From assembly GCA_025055055.1 (NCBI GenBank), contig JANWYX010000153.1, forward strand, positions 1 through 27,000: a stretch of 27,000 bases of DNA. The letters run 5' to 3'. Shown here in pieces: positions 12,373 through 27,000 of the stretch (positions within the stretch are counted from its first letter, which is position 1; every line of letters begins with the position of its first letter). Both the position numbers and the translations under genes were made by a program. The notes below the pieces were generated by a model that had not been told where the DNA came from, made no database searches, and was given only the letters and a program-made list of their open reading frames with translations. The DNA comes from Caldilinea sp. GTDB lineage: Bacteria; Chloroflexota; Anaerolineae; Caldilineales; Caldilineaceae.

Positions 12373-12380
<8 letters not shown>
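11364..12380 (+). CDS. Zinc-dependent medium-chain alcohol/polyol dehydrogenase lacking the structural zinc site
   Basis: A 338-residue MDR-family dehydrogenase. Catalytic zinc ligands are visible as C37 (CGVCGTD), H57-E58 (GHE) and E144 (FLEPLACCLRAL). The nucleotide-binding motif is IIGVGAVGLLFAPLL, with an Asp after beta-2 (AVDVRPERL), which suggests NAD+. The lobe that normally carries four cysteines for the structural zinc reads HHVPDFASHYTQRG and has none of them, so this is a one-zinc enzyme like several sorbitol/threonine dehydrogenase relatives. It probably oxidises a secondary hydroxyl of a polyol or polyol phosphate. The start at 11364 is preceded by GGGGGAG; its first 22 bases are duplicated 80 bases upstream. 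Its end overlaps the regulator gene by 8 bases. Confidence 0.87.
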
Positions 12381-13374
<994 letters not shown>

Positions 13375-13424
13375 GGCGAAACCAATAGAAACTCCAATCC
13401 ACCATACGGAACAGGAAATTGATT

Positions 13425-14489
<1,065 letters not shown>

Positions 14490-14501
14490 AAAGGGGAACG
14501 G

Positions 14502-15659
14502 ATGTCTACGTTTGAATTCGCCACTGCGCAACGGATTCTCTTCGGCGAGGGAACGTTGCAGGAGGTGGGCGCACCGGCAAGAGCGCTGGGACAGCGCGCG
14601 CTGGTTGTGACCGGCGCACACCCGGAACGTGCACAGCCGTTGTTGGAAGTGCTTAAGGCCGCCGAGGTCAAGGCGGCTGTTTTCAGCGTGGTCGGCGAAC
14701 CGACCGTCGCCGACGCCGTTGCCGGCGTCGAGGCCGCGCAACGTAGCGACGTGGAGTTGGTGATCGGTTTTGGCGGCGGCAGCGCCATCGATGCGGCGAA
14801 GGCGATTGCCGCCCTGGCCGCCAATCCAGGAGACGTTTTCGACTACCTGGAGGTGATCGGCAGGGCGCAGCCGCTGACGAATCCTTCTCTGCCTGTAATT
14901 GCCATCCCCACCACTGCCGGCACCGGCAGCGAGGTGACGCGCAACGCAGTGCTCGCCTCCCCACAACATGGCGTCAAGGTGAGCGTGCGCAGCGCCACCA
15001 TGTTACCGCGTGTGGCGCTGGTCGATCCGGAGCTTACCTATTCCGCTCCTCCCTCGGTGACCGCCGCCACCGGCATGGACGCACTGACCCAGCTGATCGA
15101 ACCGTTCGTCTCGAGCCGCGCCAATCCGTTGACCGACGCCATCTGTCGCGAGGGGCTGCGTCACGCCGCGCGTGCGTTGCCGATCGTAGTGCAGGATGGC
15201 CGCAACATCGCTGCGCGCCGTGAGATGGCCTTCGCCAGCCTCTGCGGCGGTTTGGCGCTTGCCAATGCAGGCCTCGGCGCCGTGCACGGCTTCGCCGGCC
15301 CCTTTGGCGGCATGTATCACGCGCCGCATGGGGCCATCTGTGCCGCCTTGCTGCCCGAAGTGTGCGCCGCCAATGTGCGCGCCTTACGCCAACGCCAGCC
15401 GAATCATCCGGCCCTGGCCCGCTACGCCGAGCTGGCGACTCTGCTTACCGGCGGCGCAGACGCCTCCATCGAGGACGCCATCGCCTGGTTGCGTTCGCTG
15501 GTCAATGCCTTCGGGATTCCGCCTCTTTCTCACTACGGCTTCAAGCATGAGGACGCTTCGCTGGTCGTCGCCAAGGCGCGCGTGGCGTCGAGCATGAAGG
15601 CCAACCCAATCGCCCTCACCGACGAGGAGCTGACCGCCGTGCTGTTGGCTGCGGCGTAG
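14502..15659 (+). CDS. Iron-type (group III) alcohol dehydrogenase with altered metal ligands
   Basis: A 385-residue protein with the family NAD(P) motif GFGGGSAIDAAKAIA (GGGS 91-94), the AIPTTAGTGSEVT segment (134-146) and the metal region. In FucO-type enzymes the metal is held by Asp and three His. Here D193 (GMDALTQ), H262 (VHGFAGP) and H276 (APHG) are present, but the second ligand is Gln197 and the nearby 'MAH' histidine is Gly266. Such variants exist among dehydrogenases of this superfamily, and may bind another metal or none. The likely role is reduction of an aldehyde or oxidation of an alcohol in the polyol pathway. A GGGGAACGG ribosome site precedes the ATG. It is the last gene before the terminator. 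Confidence 0.85.
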   Translation: MSTFEFATAQRILFGEGTLQEVGAPARALGQRALVVTGAHPERAQPLLEVLKAAEVKAAVFSVVGEPTVADAVAGVEAAQRSDVELVIGFGGGSAIDAAKAIAALAANPGDVFDYLEVIGRAQPLTNPSLPVIAIPTTAGTGSEVTRNAVLASPQHGVKVSVRSATMLPRVALVDPELTYSAPPSVTAATGMDALTQLIEPFVSSRANPLTDAICREGLRHAARALPIVVQDGRNIAARREMAFASLCGGLALANAGLGAVHGFAGPFGGMYHAPHGAICAALLPEVCAANVRALRQRQPNHPALARYAELATLLTGGADASIEDAIAWLRSLVNAFGIPPLSHYGFKHEDASLVVAKARVASSMKANPIALTDEELTAVLLAAA

Positions 15660-15668
15660 CAATCCTGC

Positions 15669-15707
15669 GCTTTCTCGGCGCAAATTCGAGGCGAGGAAGC
15701 TATTTTT
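15669..15707 (+). terminator. Rho-independent terminator of the first polyol operon
   Basis: GCTTTCTCG (15669-15677) pairs with CGAGGAAGC (15692-15700), eight Watson-Crick pairs and one G-U, around a 14-base loop. It is followed at once by TATTTTT (15701-15707). It starts 10 bases after the stop of the iron-type dehydrogenase and just before the next promoter, so it separates the two operons. Confidence 0.65.
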
Positions 15708-15714
15708 CGACAGA

Positions 15715-15744
15715 TTGACAACCCATCGCTGGTTGTGTTACCAT
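15715..15744 (+). promoter_or_regulatory. Promoter of the second (importer / DhaKLM) operon
   Basis: A perfect -35 TTGACA (15715-15720) is followed after 18 bases by TACCAT (15739-15744, four of six to TATAAT). It lies right after the upstream terminator and upstream of a long leader (to 15941). The start of transcription would fall near 15751 inside the palindrome at 15741-15767. The weak -10 suggests dependence on an activator or a tightly tuned promoter. Confidence 0.55.
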
Positions 15745-15767
15745 CTTGCACGTCCGTGCATTGATGG
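15741..15767. promoter_or_regulatory. Operator-like palindrome over the second promoter
   Basis: TGCACG (15747-15752) and CGTGCA (15755-15760) are perfect arms around TC. Outer arms CCATC (15741-15745) and GATGG (15763-15767) continue the symmetry with one base of offset. It overlaps the -10 and start site, as repressor operators do. Its sequence differs from the first operon's operator, so a different regulator, not in this window, may act here. The leader also holds TGACGTCA and GTGCGCAC, two further perfect 8-bp palindromes. Confidence 0.5.
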
Positions 15768-15941
15768 AAAATATGTGCGCACTTGCCGAACGTCTCTGGC
15801 GATGATGCCTCTGGCTGTGAGGCTTGTTTGCGCCTCGCGCTGTGCATTCATTGCGGCGCAGTGAACGTGTTTGTAACTGACGTCACTCATACGAAGCGCA
15901 ACCCGGATCAACACCCATCGATAAGATGCAAGAGGTGATCT

Positions 15942-16712
15942 ATGACAAACCCACTGGAGCGTTTTGCTGTGACAGGAAGGCGTGCGTTGGTGACCGGCGG
16001 CTCGAAAGGCATCGGCGCAGAGGCGGCGGTGGTGCTGGCGCAGGCCGGTGCGGATGTGGCGATCGTCGGCCGGGATCGTGAGGGACTGCAGGCGACGGCG
16101 GCGCAGATCGAGGCCGCCGGCAGACGCTGCGTGGTGATCGAGGCCGATATGCGCACGACCGAAGGGCCGTTGCACGCCGCCCAGGCTGCCTTAGAGGCGT
16201 TTGGCACGGTCGATATCCTTGTCAATAACGCGGGCATAGCGCGCATTGCGCCGATCCTGGAGTCGCCATTGGCAGATTGGGAGGAGACGATCGCCGTCAA
16301 CCTGCGCGCACCGTATCTGCTGGCGCAGGCCCTGGCGCCCAAGATGATCGAGCAGCGCTGTGGCAAAATCATCAACGTTTCTTCGCAGGCTGGCGTGGTC
16401 GCCATCGAAGGGCACGCCTCCTACGCGGCCTCGAAGGGCGGTCTCAACATGCTCACCAAGGTGATGGCGCTGGAGTGGGGGCCGTACAACGTGCAGGTCA
16501 ATGCCGTGGCGCCGACGGTGATTTTAACGCCGATGGGCACGCAGGTGTGGGGGGATCCTGTTAAAGCCGAGCCGATGCTGGCCAAAATCCCGCTGCGCCG
16601 CTTTGGCCAGCCGGTGGAAGTCGCCGACCTGATCCTTTTCCTGGCTTCGCCGGCGTCTGACCTGATCACGGGCGAGACCATCCTGATCGACGGAGGATAC
16701 ACGGCGATCTGA
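15942..16712 (+). CDS. Short-chain dehydrogenase resembling L-xylulose reductase / D-threitol dehydrogenase
   Basis: A 256-residue classical SDR. TGGSKGIG is at 18-25, NNAG at 95-98, the catalytic Ser in NVSSQAG (S147/S148), and Tyr161 and Lys165 in SYAASK. The C-terminal half (LNMLTKVMALEWGP, NAVAPTVILTPMG, WGDPVKAEPMLAKIPL) is very close to what I recall of animal dicarbonyl/L-xylulose reductase, including the 'PTVxxTxMG..W.DP.KA..ML..IPL' stretch. Beta-2 ends in GRDR rather than Asp, which favours NADP(H). It would interconvert a polyol and a ketose such as xylulose or erythrulose. AGAGGTG lies just before the ATG. It is the first gene of the second operon, so it should act on the imported substrate. 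A small hairpin (ACGAAG/CTTCGT) follows at 16722-16736. Confidence 0.87.
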   Translation: MTNPLERFAVTGRRALVTGGSKGIGAEAAVVLAQAGADVAIVGRDREGLQATAAQIEAAGRRCVVIEADMRTTEGPLHAAQAALEAFGTVDILVNNAGIARIAPILESPLADWEETIAVNLRAPYLLAQALAPKMIEQRCGKIINVSSQAGVVAIEGHASYAASKGGLNMLTKVMALEWGPYNVQVNAVAPTVILTPMGTQVWGDPVKAEPMLAKIPLRRFGQPVEVADLILFLASPASDLITGETILIDGGYTAI

Positions 16713-16860
16713 AGAGCATTTACGAAGTCGCTTCGTGGATCAAAATCTGGAAATAGCGCTCCCCAACGTTGTTTTGTGTGCTCTGCGCAGGTCGTTTTTG
16801 TCATCTTGCGTGGAACGATAAAAGTTTATCCAGTTAATGGAAAAAGGAGGCAATCCAACC

Positions 16861-18402
<1,542 letters not shown>

Positions 18403-18417
18403 TGATGGCAGTGTGCT

Positions 18418-18463
18418 GCGCCGTCGACCCCGGTCTGTTTGCACAACCGGAGGTCGGCGGCGT
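18418..18463 (+). other. Strong intercistronic hairpin after the binding-protein gene
   Basis: Arms 18420-18434 and 18446-18461 form a 15-bp stem with one G-U pair and one bulged A, extendable by one to two pairs, around an 11-base loop. No T-tract follows. In other binding-protein-dependent operons such hairpins protect the upstream mRNA and lower downstream expression, which fits a need for excess binding protein (established for other systems, inferred here). The gap to 18660 otherwise holds only a possible half operator (GTGGACAA near 18627) and an ACGAGG ribosome site. Confidence 0.6.
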
Positions 18464-18660
18464 TGATAAAATTTGACAAATTAAGCCGAGAAATCCGTAG
18501 GCGCAGCGTCAGACGCCTGCTTCATGGGTCATCGCCTTCGACGCAACCCACCCATCCACCCGGAGCGTCCGGACGGAAGCCGAGCCTATGCAAGTTGTCG
18601 GAAGATTTTGTGAAAGTTCACGTGCGGTGGACAAGACCGTAAAAACGAGGTTCAATTGCC

Positions 18661-20452
<1,792 letters not shown>

Positions 20453-20453
20453 G

Positions 20454-20741
20454 ATGAACATCGCCAGACGTCCGTTTGCGGCGACGCTTCAGGCTGTTTT
20501 GGTGGCGTGGATGTTGCTCAGCATTGTGTTGATCGGCCAGCAGGTGAGCATGCGTCTTTACCAGATCGGTTTGGTTTCGCTGATCTTGTCGGCGCTCAGC
20601 CAGATTGCGGTTGGCAACATCCCGTCGACGGCCAATTTCCGGCGCTCGGTGTTGCTTTATTTTTGGTTTGTCTCTCTGATCGCACTGATTTTTGCCGTCA
20701 GCATCGCCCTGGCGCCGTGGTTGGCGTCGTTGGGGCGGTGA
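20454..20741 (+). CDS. Small three-helix membrane protein inside the ABC operon (DUF2160-like position)
   Basis: A 95-residue hydrophobic protein with three predicted membrane segments near residues 11-31, 34-56 and 63-88, and a basic N-terminus (NIARRPF). GGAGAGGTG before the ATG and one-base spacing from the permease stop show that it is a real gene. I recognise no family from sequence alone. Rhizobial glycerol importers carry a small DUF2160 membrane protein in the same operon, and this may be its analogue or a distant relative. A role as an accessory subunit, a chaperone of the permeases or a regulator of the ATPases is open. Confidence 0.8.
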   Translation: MNIARRPFAATLQAVLVAWMLLSIVLIGQQVSMRLYQIGLVSLILSALSQIAVGNIPSTANFRRSVLLYFWFVSLIALIFAVSIALAPWLASLGR

Positions 20742-20783
20742 CAACACTGAGTAAGAAACGACACAGCGAGAAACAGGCGACGC

Positions 20784-21890
<1,107 letters not shown>

Positions 21891-21894
21891 GCCT

Positions 21895-23010
<1,116 letters not shown>

Positions 23011-23029
23011 CTTCTTGACGGAGTTGCCC

Positions 23030-24103
<1,074 letters not shown>

Positions 24104-24152
24104 AGATTCAAACAAGTGAAGATAAAATCAAAATTAAATATCGAGAAGGGCT

Positions 24153-24230
24153 CCACGAAGGCCACACCCAGAAACGCGAAGAAACGTCAAGGCAAAAAGC
24201 ATCTTCGCGTATCTTCATGTGCTTTCATGG
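24153..24230. repeat. CACGAAG-type repeat, copy 3: inverted pair forming a long hairpin
   Basis: Arm 24153-24181 begins CCACGAAGGCCACA and ends ACGCGAAG. Arm 24203-24230 begins CTTCGCGT and ends GCTTTCATGG, its imperfect reverse complement over about 28 bases with a 21-base spacer. It belongs to the same text family as 2621-2654 and 11321-11347. It fills the gap between dhaK and dhaL, which in related operons abut. ATGTGAA occurs at 24098-24104 (the dhaK stop) and again at 24248-24254 just before the dhaL ATG, so the insert may be flanked by a short duplication. Confidence 0.7.
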
Positions 24231-24257
24231 ATCGCTCAATCGATCGGATGTGAACGA

Positions 24258-27000
<2,743 letters not shown>

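Noticed and set aside
15669..15767. Reading the terminator and palindrome as one large attenuator within a single operon
   Set aside because: A separate TTGACA promoter lies between them and the T-tract follows directly after the first hairpin, so two independent units is simpler.
18439..18642. 67-codon frame in the gap before the second permease pair
   Set aside because: It starts in the hairpin loop, is Arg/Pro-rich without motif, and is better explained as untranslated spacer.
24153..24230. CRISPR-like or riboswitch reading of the hairpin between dhaK and dhaL
   Set aside because: There is only one inverted pair, with no regular spacers and no conserved aptamer features; the text matches the scattered CACGAAG repeat family.

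Overview
The window looks like a GC-rich bacterial chromosome segment, most likely Chloroflexota (Caldilinea/Anaerolinea-like). That is an inference from style: Tat-dependent lipoprotein solute-binding proteins with Ala/Pro-rich linkers, and long polyol/sugar ABC operons. No rRNA, tRNA or marker gene is present to prove it. No CRISPR array, transposase, integrase or phage gene was seen.

Region 1 (1-2600, minus strand) holds the 5' part of a secreted beta-helix protein running off the left edge, a LysE-type exporter, and a class V PLP aminotransferase directly upstream of the exporter. Region 2 (2772-4877, plus) is a UvrD-like helicase whose motifs II and III look degenerate.

Region 3 (5066-15707, plus) is one long catabolic operon. 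It opens with a good sigma70-type promoter (TTGACA-N17-TACTCT) that runs straight into a 37-bp double palindrome, and it closes with a hairpin plus T-tract. It encodes two sugar/polyol ABC permeases and a Tat-lipoprotein binding protein but no ATPase. After these come a sorbitol-6-phosphate-dehydrogenase-like SDR, an FGGY kinase, a zinc alcohol dehydrogenase, a SorC-family regulator, a GpsA-like dehydrogenase and an iron-type alcohol dehydrogenase. The regulator is the natural candidate to bind the leading palindrome.

Region 4 (15715 to the right edge, plus) is a second operon with its own promoter and operator-like palindrome. It encodes an L-xylulose-reductase/threitol-dehydrogenase-like SDR, a complete ABC importer, and a PTS-type dihydroxyacetone kinase (DhaK, DhaL, and a DhaM-HPr-Enzyme I fusion cut by the window end). 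The importer has a binding protein, two permeases, a 95-residue membrane protein and two different ATPases, an arrangement resembling rhizobial GlpSTPQV glycerol importers. The simplest reading is a polyol/ketose pathway: import, oxidation by SDR/ADH enzymes to ketoses, then phosphorylation by the FGGY kinase or by PEP through DhaM-DhaL-DhaK.

The most interesting observations are three. The two ATPases are complementarily degenerate, which predicts one active and one dead ATP site. A short CACGAAG-type repeat sits in three intergenic gaps, and in two of them it appears to have been inserted exactly at a stop/start gene junction with duplicated flanks. The first importer has no ATPase and may borrow those of the second.
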